Below are positions 43,409 through 52,773 of a stretch of DNA of 64,000 bases, piece after piece. The translations under genes and the position numbers were made by a program. The DNA lies in the NCBI GenBank assembly GCA_002710685.1, contig PALD01000035.1:21431-85430 (forward strand), in the 5' to 3' direction. The DNA is from Cytophagaceae bacterium (GTDB lineage Bacteria > Bacteroidota > Bacteroidia > Flavobacteriales > Flavobacteriaceae). How positions within the stretch are numbered: position 1 is the stretch's first letter; each line of letters begins with the position of its first letter. A model generated the notes under the pieces. That model saw nothing but the letters and a program-made list of their open reading frames with translations, did not search any database and had not been told where the DNA came from.

Positions 43409-43526
43409 TGTTTAAAACTCCTCACAACTTTCCTTTTTTCACCCCGCGATTTTCAATAATTTAGAGGCATTCTTCGTTTTCGCTTTAAGCGAAAACAACT
43501 CACCCACAAAAAACGGATTTTAAGGA

Positions 43527-46500
43527 ATGTATCTCATTTTTGACACTGAGACCACTGGTCTTCCCCGCGATTGGAACGCTCCCATTACTGACAGCGATAA
43601 CTGGCCACGCGCCATACAGATTGCATGGCAGCTGCATGACGACATGGGTAATTGCGTAGATCATCAGGATTACCTGATCCAGCCACAGGGTTTTGACATC
43701 CCCTTTGATGCAGAGCGTATCCACGGGATTTCAACAGAGCTCGCACAGCGTGACGGTTTGCCGCTTGCAGACGTGCTAGTCAAATTTAAAAATGCTCTGG
43801 ATAGCGCCAAATTTATCGTGGGGCAAAATGTGGGGTTTGACGTCAATATCATGGGGGCAGAATTTCACCGGCTGGATATCTCCAACCAAATGGCAGAAAT
43901 GCCCGTGCTCGACACCTGTACAGAGACAACGGCGCAGCTTTGCCAGATTCCCGGGGGGCGTGGTGGCAAGTTCAAACTGCCTACGCTTACAGAGCTGCAC
44001 GAGTATCTTTTTAATCAACCTTTTGCAGAAGCGCACAACGCAACCGCCGATGTTGAGGCAACCACGCGCTGCTTTTTTGAGTTGATACGCCGCAGGATTT
44101 TCACCATTGAGGAGCTGGATGTTCCCGCAAACTATTTTGAAGAATTCTCTCGCGAGAATCCGCAGCCCATTGAGTTCATAGGGCTAAAACACATCAACCT
44201 CAAGGCCGCTTCAGACGAGATTCGCAAGGAGCTTCAAAAAGCCGAAGGCGGAGAGATTTCGCACGAGGAGATCAAGGAGAACAAAGAACAGATGAAAGAG
44301 GTGGATTTTGCCCACCTGCACAACCATTCACAGTTCTCCATCCTGCAATCTACCGCGAGCGTGCAGGACATCGTGAATGCAGCTATCGCAAAAAAAATGC
44401 CCGCCGTGGGCCTTACGGACATGGGCAACATGATGGGTGCTTTTCATTTTGTAAAAGCCATTATGGGCCATAACGCTTCCGCGAAAAAAAAGAACGAAGA
44501 ACTCAAAGCCCAGAGTGAAGCACCTACCGAAACCATCGTGAAACCCGTGGTGGGAATTGAGCTCAATGTTTGTCAAGATAGAACGAATAAATCTCAAAAA
44601 GACAACGGTTTCCAAATCGTCTTTTTGGCAAAAAACAAGAAAGGTTATCACAACTTAGCTAAGATGGCCTCTATCGCCTACACTGAAGGTTTTTATTACG
44701 TTCCGCGTATTGACCGTGAGGTGGTAGAGCGATACAAAGAAGATATTATCGTGCTTACGGGTAATCTCTATGGTGAAGTTCCCAGTAAGGTTTTGAACGT
44801 GGGTGAAAAGCAAGCTGAAGAAGCCTTGCTGTGGTGGAAAGAAACCTTTGGCAAGGACCTCTATATAGAGATCATGCGCCATGGTCAGGAAGATGAAGAT
44901 CGCGTAAATCAAACATTGGTGGACTTTTCGCGAAAGCATGATATCCAGCTTGTAGCGAGCAACAACACCTTTTATATTGACAAAGAAGACGCAGAGGCGC
45001 ATGACGTGCTGCTTTGCGTGAAAGACAATGAGAAGGTCACCACGCCCAAGGGGCGCGGCCGTGGATATCGTTTTGGCTTGCCTAATGAAGAATACTATTT
45101 TAAAAGCTCTGATGAAATCAAGGCCCTGTTCACTGACCTGCCTGAGGCCATCACAAACATCCAGGAGATAGTTGATAAGGTAGAACCGTATGAACTTGCA
45201 CGCGATGTACTGCTCCCCAAGTTTGACATTCCACATGAGTTTCAATTTAAAGAAGATAATGTTGATGGCGGTAAGCGCGGAGAAAATAAATTCTTGCGCC
45301 ACATTACCTATGAAGGTGCCAGAAAACGCTATCCAGAACTCACGGAGTCAATCCAGGAACGCCTGGATTTTGAGCTGGACGTAATTGCAAAAACAGGGTA
45401 CCCGGGTTACTTTTTGATAGTTGAAGATTTTATCCGTGAAGCCCGCAACATGGGTGTTTCCGTGGGGCCTGGCCGTGGGTCGGCAGCCGGCTCAGCCGTG
45501 GCATATTGCCTGGGCATCACAAATATTGACCCCATAAAGTATGATCTGCTTTTTGAGCGTTTCCTAAATCCTGACCGTGTGAGCATGCCTGATATTGATA
45601 TCGACTTTGATGATGAGGGCCGTAGCCGGGTAATGGATTATGTGATCAATAAATATGGCGCTAACCAGGTTGCGCAAATCATTACCTACGGCACCATGGC
45701 CGCAAAATCGTCCATACGGGATACCGCCAGGGTTCTTGACCTCCCACTGGGCGACGCAGACAGGATTGCAAAGCTGATTCCCACAATGTCCAAATTGAGC
45801 AAGATTTTTGGACAGTCAGAAGCTGACCTGAAGAAGAAATTCCGCTCTGACGACCTGATAAAGATCAATGAACTACTCAATCTTTCTGAAGGAGATGACC
45901 TGGAGGGCAAAACATTGCGCCGCGCAAGGCAACTGGAAGGATCTGTGCGCAATACCGGTATTCATGCCTGTGGTGTCATCATCACCCCAGACGATATAAC
46001 AAATTTTGTCCCTGTCGCCACGGCAAAAGACTCTGATCTCTATGTCACCCAGTTTGACAACAGCGTCGTCGAATCTGCAGGATTGCTGAAAATGGACTTC
46101 CTGGGCCTCAAGACCCTAACGCTCATCAAAGACACGGTGAAGCTTGTAAAGATCAAGCATGGCATTGACCTTGATCCAGATAATTTTCCGCTTGACGATG
46201 AAAAAACATACGAACTCTTTCAACGCGGGGACACGGTAGGGATATTTCAGTATGAATCTCCCGGGATGCAAAAACACATGCAGGCCTTAAAGCCCACGGT
46301 GTTTGAAGACCTTATTGCCATGAACGCGCTGTACCGTCCGGGACCCATGGAGTACATCCCCAGTTTTATTTCGCGTAAGCATGGAGAAGAAGATATTACC
46401 TATGACCTTCCCGACATGCAGGAATACCTTGAGGAAACGTATGGTATTACCGTGTATCAGGAGCAGGTGATGTTGCTTTCGCAAAAATTAGCCGGATTTT

Positions 46501-47909
46501 CTAAAGGTGAGGCAGATGTTCTTCGTAAAGCAATGGGAAAAAAGATTTTTGCCCTGCTAGAAAAGCTAAAACCCCAGTTCATTGAGGGCGGCAAAAAAAA
46601 TGGCCATCCAGAAGACATACTAAATAAAATCTGGAAGGACTGGGAGGCATTTGCGGCATATGCCTTTAACAAGTCGCACTCTACCTGTTATGCCTGGATT
46701 GCTTATCAAACAGCCTATTGCAAGGCCCATTACCCTGCCGAGTATATGGCAGCTGTACTGTCAAACAACATGAACGACATCAAGCAGGTTACCTTCTTCA
46801 TGGAAGAATGTAAACGCATGGGGCTGGAAGTCTTGGGCCCGGACGTGAATGAATCCTTCAGAAAGTTTACCGTGAACGACCAGGGAGCCGTACGTTTTGG
46901 CATGGGTGCCGTAAAAGGTGTGGGGAGCAACGCCGTAAAAACCATTGTAGAAAACAGAAAAGATGGCCCGTACCGCAGTGTTTTTGACCTTGCCAAAAGA
47001 CTAGATTTGCGGGCCGCAAACAAAAAAACCTTTGAAAGCCTGGCACTTGCTGGCGGTTTTGACAGTTTTACCGGTACTCACCGCGCACAGTATTTTAAGG
47101 ATGAGGGCGATGGCATTACCTTTCTTGAAAAAGCAGTTAAGTATGGGGCAAAATTTCAGGAAAATGAAAATAGTGCCCAGGTAAGCCTTTTTGGCGAATC
47201 AAGCGAAGTGCAAATCCCCGAACCCCTGGTCCCCCCGTGTGAAGAATGGGGAACAATGGAAAAGCTGAAACGTGAAAAGGAAGTTGTGGGAATCTATATT
47301 TCTGGGCATCCACTCGATGATTTTAAGTATGAGATGGATAACTTCTGCAATGGCAAAATCTCTGATTTTAATAATCTGGAGGCAAATGTCAATAAAGAGA
47401 TAGCCGTGGGCGGTGTCATAACAGATGTGCAGCACCGTACCTCAAAAAACGGAAAACTCTGGGCGACCTTCATGATCGAGGATTTTGAAGAATCCCATGA
47501 GTTTAGGATGTTTGGCGAGGAGTATTTAAAGTTCAGGCATTTTCTTATCATAAACACCTTTGTGCATGTACGCATTTTTGTACGAGAGGGATGGGTGAAT
47601 CGTGATACGGGCAAAAAAGGAGACCCCCGCACACAATTTAATGGCTTTATGCAATTACAGGATTGTATGGAGCAGTTTGGCAAAAAACTCACCATCAACC
47701 TTGACCTTAAGGAAATCAAGGAAGAGCGCATTGATGAAATCAAGGAGACCCTCTTTAACTTTCGTGGAGACCACAACCTGCATTTTTACATATTTGAACC
47801 TGATGAAAAGATTGCCTTGCAAATGCCCAGCCGCAGGAAGAAGGTCAAGATTTGTACAGAACTGCTGGATGAGCTGAAAAGTAAGAATGTAAATTTTAAA
47901 TTGAACTAG
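43527..47909 (+). CDS. dnaE: DNA polymerase III alpha subunit with fused N-terminal 3'-5' exonuclease
   Basis: This 1460-residue replicative polymerase begins with a DEDDh proofreading domain (FDTETTG at 5-11, ending in HNATADVEATTRCF near 173-186). This is normally the separate epsilon subunit DnaQ. The PHP domain follows from about 258 (FAHLHNHSQFSIL, VGLTDMGNMMG), then the C-family palm with catalytic aspartates in PDIDIDFDDEGRSR (about 690). Fingers, HhH and OB folds (AVGGVITDVQHRTSKNGKLW) come last. The fusion is usual in flavobacteria. The GGA just before ATG is an unusually SD-like start for this window. Confidence 0.93.
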   Translation: MYLIFDTETTGLPRDWNAPITDSDNWPRAIQIAWQLHDDMGNCVDHQDYLIQPQGFDIPFDAERIHGISTELAQRDGLPLADVLVKFKNALDSAKFIVGQNVGFDVNIMGAEFHRLDISNQMAEMPVLDTCTETTAQLCQIPGGRGGKFKLPTLTELHEYLFNQPFAEAHNATADVEATTRCFFELIRRRIFTIEELDVPANYFEEFSRENPQPIEFIGLKHINLKAASDEIRKELQKAEGGEISHEEIKENKEQMKEVDFAHLHNHSQFSILQSTASVQDIVNAAIAKKMPAVGLTDMGNMMGAFHFVKAIMGHNASAKKKNEELKAQSEAPTETIVKPVVGIELNVCQDRTNKSQKDNGFQIVFLAKNKKGYHNLAKMASIAYTEGFYYVPRIDREVVERYKEDIIVLTGNLYGEVPSKVLNVGEKQAEEALLWWKETFGKDLYIEIMRHGQEDEDRVNQTLVDFSRKHDIQLVASNNTFYIDKEDAEAHDVLLCVKDNEKVTTPKGRGRGYRFGLPNEEYYFKSSDEIKALFTDLPEAITNIQEIVDKVEPYELARDVLLPKFDIPHEFQFKEDNVDGGKRGENKFLRHITYEGARKRYPELTESIQERLDFELDVIAKTGYPGYFLIVEDFIREARNMGVSVGPGRGSAAGSAVAYCLGITNIDPIKYDLLFERFLNPDRVSMPDIDIDFDDEGRSRVMDYVINKYGANQVAQIITYGTMAAKSSIRDTARVLDLPLGDADRIAKLIPTMSKLSKIFGQSEADLKKKFRSDDLIKINELLNLSEGDDLEGKTLRRARQLEGSVRNTGIHACGVIITPDDITNFVPVATAKDSDLYVTQFDNSVVESAGLLKMDFLGLKTLTLIKDTVKLVKIKHGIDLDPDNFPLDDEKTYELFQRGDTVGIFQYESPGMQKHMQALKPTVFEDLIAMNALYRPGPMEYIPSFISRKHGEEDITYDLPDMQEYLEETYGITVYQEQVMLLSQKLAGFSKGEADVLRKAMGKKIFALLEKLKPQFIEGGKKNGHPEDILNKIWKDWEAFAAYAFNKSHSTCYAWIAYQTAYCKAHYPAEYMAAVLSNNMNDIKQVTFFMEECKRMGLEVLGPDVNESFRKFTVNDQGAVRFGMGAVKGVGSNAVKTIVENRKDGPYRSVFDLAKRLDLRAANKKTFESLALAGGFDSFTGTHRAQYFKDEGDGITFLEKAVKYGAKFQENENSAQVSLFGESSEVQIPEPLVPPCEEWGTMEKLKREKEVVGIYISGHPLDDFKYEMDNFCNGKISDFNNLEANVNKEIAVGGVITDVQHRTSKNGKLWATFMIEDFEESHEFRMFGEEYLKFRHFLIINTFVHVRIFVREGWVNRDTGKKGDPRTQFNGFMQLQDCMEQFGKKLTINLDLKEIKEERIDEIKETLFNFRGDHNLHFYIFEPDEKIALQMPSRRKKVKICTELLDELKSKNVNFKLN

Positions 47910-48095
47910 GCTAAATACCAGCCCTTATTTGTGACTAGATCTAAACCATACCAGCAGCGCATAGGTGGGGAATGCCCTGAAAACCTTTAAAATCAGTTAA
48001 ATCAATTGAAGCATAACCAAATCTAATTCAACCGCTGTAAGCTTTAGGAAAAATAATGACTAATTTTGCGTAGATAACCCATAATAAATCACAAA

Positions 48096-48413
48096 ATGGC
48101 ACTAGAGATAACAGATGCAACCTTTGAAGAAACGGTACTTAAGAGTGAAAAACCGGTACTTGTTGACTTTTGGGCAGCATGGTGCGGACCTTGTAGGATG
48201 GTAGGTCCCGTAATTGAAGAAATCAGCAATGAATATGACGGCAAGGCCGTTGTGGGCAAGCTGGATGTAGATGCTAACCAAGAGTTTGCAGCAAAATATG
48301 GCGTGCGCAACATTCCCACGGTACTTATGTTTCAAAACGGTGAGCTCGTGGGTCGCCAGGTAGGCGTAGCCCCTAAAAATGTTTACACGGAGGCTATTGA
48401 CAAACTCCTGTAA
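48096..48413 (+). CDS. trxA: Thioredoxin
   Basis: This 105-residue classical thioredoxin has the active site WCGPC (Cys30, Cys33) and the cis-Pro in RNIPTVLMF. It reduces disulfides in the cytoplasm. TAATTTTG at 48061-48068 is a plausible -7 element, leaving a 27-base leader. Confidence 0.95.
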   Translation: MALEITDATFEETVLKSEKPVLVDFWAAWCGPCRMVGPVIEEISNEYDGKAVVGKLDVDANQEFAAKYGVRNIPTVLMFQNGELVGRQVGVAPKNVYTEAIDKLL

Positions 48414-48436
48414 GGATTATTAAAAAATTACATTTT

Positions 48437-48474
48437 AAAAAAGGTTTGCCGCTTAGGGTCAAACCTTTTTTATT
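48437..48474 (+). terminator. Terminator after trxA
   Basis: AAAAAAGGTTTG (48437-48448) pairs with CAAACCTTTTTT (48460-48471), giving a 12-bp stem and a T-tail. Confidence 0.85.
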
Positions 48475-48534
48475 TTTAAGTTTACCCTACAACAGTTTTA
48501 TTGCCCTATGGCAAAAACAATCAAAATCTAAAGC

Positions 48535-49080
48535 ATGAGCAACAAGATAATAAAGCCCCAGGACAGGATAGATTCCCTTTTTCTTGATGAAAGAAAAGTA
48601 TTTATATGGGGCATGGTCGATGATAAAAGTGCCAAGCACGTGGTTGACCGCCTGATGTACCTGGATTCATTGAGCAATGACGAGATAAAATTCTATATCA
48701 ACAGCCCTGGCGGTTATGTTACCTCAGGGTTTTCAATCTATGACACCATGCAGGCCATCAAGAGTCCCGTGAGCACGATATGTACCGGGCTTGCCGCAAG
48801 CATGGGAAGCATCCTGCTCTCAGGTGGTGAAAAAGGAAAAAGATTGATTCAAAAACATGCCCGTGTCATGATTCACCAGCCCAGTGGCGGGGGTCGCGGA
48901 CCGGCAAGTGATATTGAGATCACCGCACAAGAAATCATCAAGACCAAAGAACTAAGTGCCCAGATACTGGCAGATAATTGCGGTCAATCATTTGAAAAAG
49001 TAATGAAAGATTTTAACCGCGACCACTGGATGAGTGCAGAGGAGTCAGTTGAATATGGCATAGTTGATGGCATAGAATAG
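48535..49080 (+). CDS. clpP: ClpP-family serine protease subunit
   Basis: This 181-residue protein has the intact Ser-His-Asp triad: Ser89 in AASMGSILL, His114 in MIHQPSGG and Asp163 in NRDHWMSAEE. It is shorter than the usual 200-225-residue housekeeping ClpP, with a short N-terminal region and an early C-terminal end (GIVDGIE), so it may be a second, paralogous ClpP. It would form the proteolytic chamber with ClpX or ClpA-type ATPases. No clpX is adjacent; a small membrane protein and a DUF58 gene follow closely on the same strand. Confidence 0.85.
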   Translation: MSNKIIKPQDRIDSLFLDERKVFIWGMVDDKSAKHVVDRLMYLDSLSNDEIKFYINSPGGYVTSGFSIYDTMQAIKSPVSTICTGLAASMGSILLSGGEKGKRLIQKHARVMIHQPSGGGRGPASDIEITAQEIIKTKELSAQILADNCGQSFEKVMKDFNRDHWMSAEESVEYGIVDGIE

Positions 49081-49085
49081 ACAGT

Positions 49086-49496
49086 ATGCAGCTACAAGTC
49101 GATGAGCAGGACAAAAAGATCTTGATAAAGGACGGTGCAAAAACACAAAACAACCTTTTAAAGTTCTTGATGTTCCTCAACCTGGGCAATGCACTGCTCA
49201 ACCTTTTTCTGGGGCAACTTGACTCCCTGGGCTCCATACAGTATTTATGGATCTTTGTAGCCCTTATTTCCGTGGTGCTGCTCTACTGGTTCTTTACAAA
49301 AAAGAGCAGCGCTGGGGTTTTGGCTTTCGCCGAAATAGACTCCCTTCAGGAAAAGGACAGGATGGGGGTCAAACGCTTTTCGCTCAAGCTAAAAAACGGA
49401 AAGGTACGCGACCTTACCACCCTGAAGAACAGTGATGAAATTGCCAATATCAAGAAGGTGTTTTCCAGGATCCAGATACCCATCACGCAAAAGTAA
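49086..49496 (+). CDS. Hypothetical membrane protein
   Basis: This 136-residue protein of no family known to me starts with a charged region (LQVDEQDKKILIKDGAKTQN). It then has two closely spaced transmembrane helices (about 26-46 and 52-69) and a cytoplasmic C-terminal domain with a basic, beta-like pattern (FSLKLKNGKVRDLTTLK). It begins five bases after clpP and ends three bases before the DUF58 gene, so the three are one transcript. Confidence 0.7.
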   Translation: MQLQVDEQDKKILIKDGAKTQNNLLKFLMFLNLGNALLNLFLGQLDSLGSIQYLWIFVALISVVLLYWFFTKKSSAGVLAFAEIDSLQEKDRMGVKRFSLKLKNGKVRDLTTLKNSDEIANIKKVFSRIQIPITQK

Positions 49497-49499
49497 CCC

Positions 49500-50432
49500 A
49501 TGGATATACAAGCAGAGATAAACTCACAATCAGGTTTTGGAAACCTTGAACTCCTTGCCAGCCAGGTGGTAGAGGGCTTTATCTCTGGCATGCACAAGAG
49601 TCCATTTCATGGATTCTCGGCAGAGTTTGCCGAGCACAAGGTCTACAATACGGGAGAAAGCACAAAACACATAGACTGGAAGCTCTATGCCCGTACTGAC
49701 AAGCTGTACACAAAGCGGTATGAAGAAGAAACCAACCTGCGCTGTCACCTTATCCTGGATGACAGCAGCAGCATGCACTACCCCCCTCTTGAGAAGAATC
49801 CGGGCATAGCAAACCTGAACAAGGTTGCCTTTTCCGTCCTGGCCTCTGCCGCTATCATGAACCTGATGAAAAAACAGCGTGATGCCGTTGGGATGAGCAT
49901 CTATGGCAAGGAGTTTGAATTTTATGCCCCCGAGAAGGGCAGCGAGCGTCACCACCATATGCTGCTGGACCAGTTGAACAGGACCATCACCACAACACCC
50001 ACAAAAAAACAGACGGATACCTACGCAAACCTACACTTCATCGCCGAAAAGCTCAAGCGGCGTTCACTGGTTTTTCTCTTTAGTGACATGCTGCAACATG
50101 ACAAGGAGCAGGATGAGCTTTTTAGCGCGTTGCAACACCTTAAATACAATAAGCATGAGGTAATACTCTTTCATACTTATGATGGCGCTACGGAGCTGAA
50201 TTTTGATTTTGACAATGCCCCCAAGAAATTTATTGATGTGGAGAGTGGCAACCACATCAATGTCTTTAGCGACAACATCCGTGAAAATTATAAAAAACAG
50301 GTGCAGGCCTATTTTACAGAATTACGGATGCGTTGTGCCAAATTTCAAATAAAATACCTAGAGGCTGATATTCAGCGCGGTTTTGGCCCCATCCTTACCA
50401 CATTTTTAGTGGAGCGGCAGCGATTTCAATAA
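49500..50432 (+). CDS. DUF58 (vWA-like) protein
   Basis: This 310-residue protein has the DUF58 core: EHKVYNTGESTKHIDWKLYART (about 45-66) and a MIDAS-like DDSSSMHY. The vWA-like fold is followed by VFLFSDMLQHDKEQDELF. In Bacteroidota DUF58 genes usually sit beside MoxR ATPases and BatA/B-type vWA genes; none is next to it here. Role unknown; chaperone-type or envelope stress functions have been suggested for the family. Confidence 0.87.
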   Translation: MDIQAEINSQSGFGNLELLASQVVEGFISGMHKSPFHGFSAEFAEHKVYNTGESTKHIDWKLYARTDKLYTKRYEEETNLRCHLILDDSSSMHYPPLEKNPGIANLNKVAFSVLASAAIMNLMKKQRDAVGMSIYGKEFEFYAPEKGSERHHHMLLDQLNRTITTTPTKKQTDTYANLHFIAEKLKRRSLVFLFSDMLQHDKEQDELFSALQHLKYNKHEVILFHTYDGATELNFDFDNAPKKFIDVESGNHINVFSDNIRENYKKQVQAYFTELRMRCAKFQIKYLEADIQRGFGPILTTFLVERQRFQ

Positions 50433-50458
50433 GGTATTAAAAATTTCTTCAAAATAAT

Positions 50459-50488
50459 TTGCGCACATTAAAAGAGGGTGTATATTTG
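50459..50488 (+). promoter_or_regulatory. Promoter of tRNA-Asp
   Basis: TTG at 50459-50461 and TATATTTG at 50481-50488 are 19 bases apart, matching the -33/-7 consensus of this phylum. The tRNA 5' end is 60 bases further on, so the precursor has a leader that must be trimmed. Confidence 0.65.
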
Positions 50489-50548
50489 CATCCGCTAAGA
50501 AAGAAAGGGGTGACCCTTTATTTTTTGCGATGGTTCTTAAAGAATAAT

Positions 50549-50622
50549 GGTCTGGTAGTTCAGTTGGTTAGAATATCTGCCTGTCACGCAGGGGGTCGCG
50601 GGTTCGAGTCCCGTCCAGACCG
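50549..50622 (+). tRNA. tRNA-Asp (anticodon GTC)
   Basis: This 74-base cloverleaf has acceptor stem GGTCTGG paired with CCAGACC, D-arm AGTTCAGTTGGTTAGAAT and anticodon loop CTGTCAC with GTC at 50583-50585. The T-arm is GCGGGTTCGAGTCCCGT and the discriminator base is G. CCA is not encoded. It lies directly upstream of a tyrosine recombinase gene and is the likely attachment site of an integrated element. Confidence 0.97.
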
Positions 50623-50647
50623 CTAGGAATCGGTCTTAATTCCTACA

Positions 50648-50688
50648 AAAGCCTGTAAATCACTTGATTTACAGGCTTTTTTGTTTTT
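50648..50688 (+). terminator. Terminator after tRNA-Asp
   Basis: AAAGCCTGTAAATC (50648-50661) and GATTTACAGGCTTT (50666-50679) form a 14-bp perfect stem with a 4-base loop, followed by a T-run. Confidence 0.9.
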
Positions 50689-50873
50689 GTTCAATAGCGT
50701 TTGATACCATATAATTTCAAAAAAAAGGTGAGTGATTCGGTGAGTCTTTTTTATCATCAAAAACACTCACCGCGAGGGCACGTAAAGTGTTAAAATTAAA
50801 AGCCTTACACGATTCCTTTAACATTTTTTAAATAGGACTTTTGTACCTTAATTGACTCATTTAAAAGCTCAAA

Positions 50874-52115
50874 ATGATGTCAAGTTCTATTTCAATTCTT
50901 TTCTACCCTAAAAATTCAGCTAAAAAATCACTAAAAGCAGCTACAATCTACGCCAGGATTACGGTTGATTCCAGACGTAGCGAATTTTCAACACAGCACA
51001 AGGCCACAAGAAAATGGGATTCTAAAAGTGGCAAGATGAGTGGTTTTGGTGCAGAGTCGAGAATGGTTAACCGACATTTGGACGATATCCGCACCAAAAT
51101 CTATGAAATCCATGACAGGCTACTAAGGGATGACAAGCCTGTTTCAGCCCAAATCATCCGCGATATCTATCAAGGCAAGGATACCGAACAACGTACACTT
51201 TTGGAATTTTTTCAGGAGCATAATGATGGGATGGAGCGTCTTGTGGGCAAAGGTTACTCTAAAGGGACCCTGCAACGCTATAAGGCAGCGCAAGCCCATC
51301 TAACAAACTATTTAAGTTTTCTCAAAAGAAATGGGGACATCCCTTTACGGGAAGTTGATTACCAATTTATATCAGGGTTTGAGCATTACCTCAAATCAAA
51401 AAAGAATTGTGCACACAACACAGCTACAAAATATATAGTCAATTTTAAGAAAATCATGCGCCTGGCCCTGGCTCATGAATTTATAGACAGAGATCCTTTT
51501 TTCCATTGGAAGTCCAATTGGAAAACAAAGGAACGAGAATTTTTAACAGGCGAAGAATTGAATACCCTTGCCAATAAGGAATTTTCAATTGCCCGACTGG
51601 AACAAGTGAGGGACATCTTCCTTTTTTGCTGCTTCACCGGCCTAGCCTATGCCGATATACATAAACTAAGTCCAGATAATATAATTCGGGGGTTAAATGG
51701 GGAATACTGGATCAAGACCAAAAGGCAGAAAACAAAAACCCTTAGTAGCATACCCCTACTCCCTACAGCAGAACAGATTCTCCATAAATATGAATACCAT
51801 ACCTGTCAAAAAGAGCAAAACAAATTATTACCTGTCCTGACCAATCAAAAGTCTAATGCCTATTTAAAAGAAATTGCTGATATATGTGGAATCAAGAAAA
51901 ACCTGACCACACACTTGGCAAGGCACACATTTGCAACTACGGTAACGTTGTCTAGAGGAGTGCCTATGGAAACAGTGAGCAAAATGTTAGGTCATACTTC
52001 CATTAAAACAACCCAGATCTATGCTAAGGTCTTGGACACAAAAATCAGTTCGGACATGGATATTTTAAAACAAAAAAAACCTTTAATCGGCAGCGTTTCC
52101 CAGAAAACAAAATGA
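50874..52115 (+). CDS. Tyrosine recombinase (phage/transposon-type integrase)
   Basis: This 413-residue integrase has an arm-binding domain (about 1-100), SAM-like core-binding domain (about 105-205) and catalytic domain (about 220-400). Catalytic residues are His347 and Arg350 in HLARH, His374 in MLGHTS and nucleophile Tyr383 in QIYAK. The first catalytic Arg position reads TGLAYAD (255-261) with Ala, the form seen in many Bacteroides-type recombinases. It starts 250 bases after a tRNA-Asp gene, the typical position for an element that integrated into the tRNA 3' end. The accessory genes to the right are probably its cargo, at least in part. Confidence 0.9.
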   Translation: MMSSSISILFYPKNSAKKSLKAATIYARITVDSRRSEFSTQHKATRKWDSKSGKMSGFGAESRMVNRHLDDIRTKIYEIHDRLLRDDKPVSAQIIRDIYQGKDTEQRTLLEFFQEHNDGMERLVGKGYSKGTLQRYKAAQAHLTNYLSFLKRNGDIPLREVDYQFISGFEHYLKSKKNCAHNTATKYIVNFKKIMRLALAHEFIDRDPFFHWKSNWKTKEREFLTGEELNTLANKEFSIARLEQVRDIFLFCCFTGLAYADIHKLSPDNIIRGLNGEYWIKTKRQKTKTLSSIPLLPTAEQILHKYEYHTCQKEQNKLLPVLTNQKSNAYLKEIADICGIKKNLTTHLARHTFATTVTLSRGVPMETVSKMLGHTSIKTTQIYAKVLDTKISSDMDILKQKKPLIGSVSQKTK

Positions 52116-52162
52116 AATTTCCGGAAAATACTATTTAATGCTATTTAGGGAATTTCACTAGT

Positions 52163-52239
52163 CCAATGCTTGTCCACTACTAGTCCAAGAATAAGTCCAG
52201 AAACGGGACACTAGAATCCCATCAGTGGACAAGCATTGG
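52163..52239. repeat. 16-bp perfect inverted repeat with 45-base spacer, downstream of the integrase
   Basis: CCAATGCTTGTCCACT (52163-52178) is the exact reverse complement of AGTGGACAAGCATTGG (52224-52239). The spacer holds further copies of AGTCC and two small stems (GTCC/GGAC and GGGA/TCCC). No gene overlaps it. It could be a recombinase or excisionase binding array, a replication or transfer origin, or a structured RNA. It is not followed by a T-run, so it is not a standard terminator. Confidence 0.75.
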
Positions 52240-52368
52240 TATCTTATATAAACATAATTAAACATATAAACATTAAAAAAGCCAGCCCTTTTTAAAAAAT
52301 AAAATTCCTTTAATTGCAAATAGAAATTAAATCCAATAAAAAAACGCTTTTTTTAAGAATTTTAAACC

Positions 52369-52734
52369 ATGAGAATTGCGCAAAAACAGTTCACAAATAT
52401 ACTTGAAGGTAAATTATCCGAAAGTCGCTTAGAAGCCTTTAAAATTCCGATTGTAAACGAATATGAAGGGGAGCATAAAATTTACTCTTATTTAATACTA
52501 AATATGCTCTTCGTTAAACTGGGAAAATTAAATTTCTTCTTTGATCGTAAACTCTCAAGCCATAATTTACTCCAATGGGCTTGGTTTCTAAACTGTTCAA
52601 AAAAAGTCCTAATCCAGCTACTTACCGATTATTCCCGAAATTATCAAAAGGATAAGTGGCAAGAGATTAAACTTGGCATTCTGCGGTTTTTATTTAACAA
52701 ATTCTCAAATGCTCTATATCGTAATTATTTATAG
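52369..52734 (+). CDS. Hypothetical protein, element-associated
   Basis: This 121-residue basic, aromatic-rich protein (HNLLQWAWFLNCSKKVLIQL, FLFNKFSNALYRNYL) has no family I recognise and no signal peptide or clear transmembrane helix. It lies between the integrase and a CheY-like gene on the same strand and is AT-rich compared with the core genes. The frame is short, so it may not be expressed; position suggests element cargo. Confidence 0.5.
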   Translation: MRIAQKQFTNILEGKLSESRLEAFKIPIVNEYEGEHKIYSYLILNMLFVKLGKLNFFFDRKLSSHNLLQWAWFLNCSKKVLIQLLTDYSRNYQKDKWQEIKLGILRFLFNKFSNALYRNYL

Positions 52735-52773
52735 TTTTACCGATGATTTTTATATCCCTATTCCATTTTTTAC

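Noticed and set aside
44655..45302. Minus-strand frame of 215 codons inside dnaE
   Set aside because: It is antisense to the polymerase, with hydrophobic composition expected from reverse reading of charged helices.
50595..50622. Direct repeat of the tRNA-Asp 3' end as second attachment site within the window
   Set aside because: Reading to 64000 by eye showed no second copy; a search beyond the window is needed.
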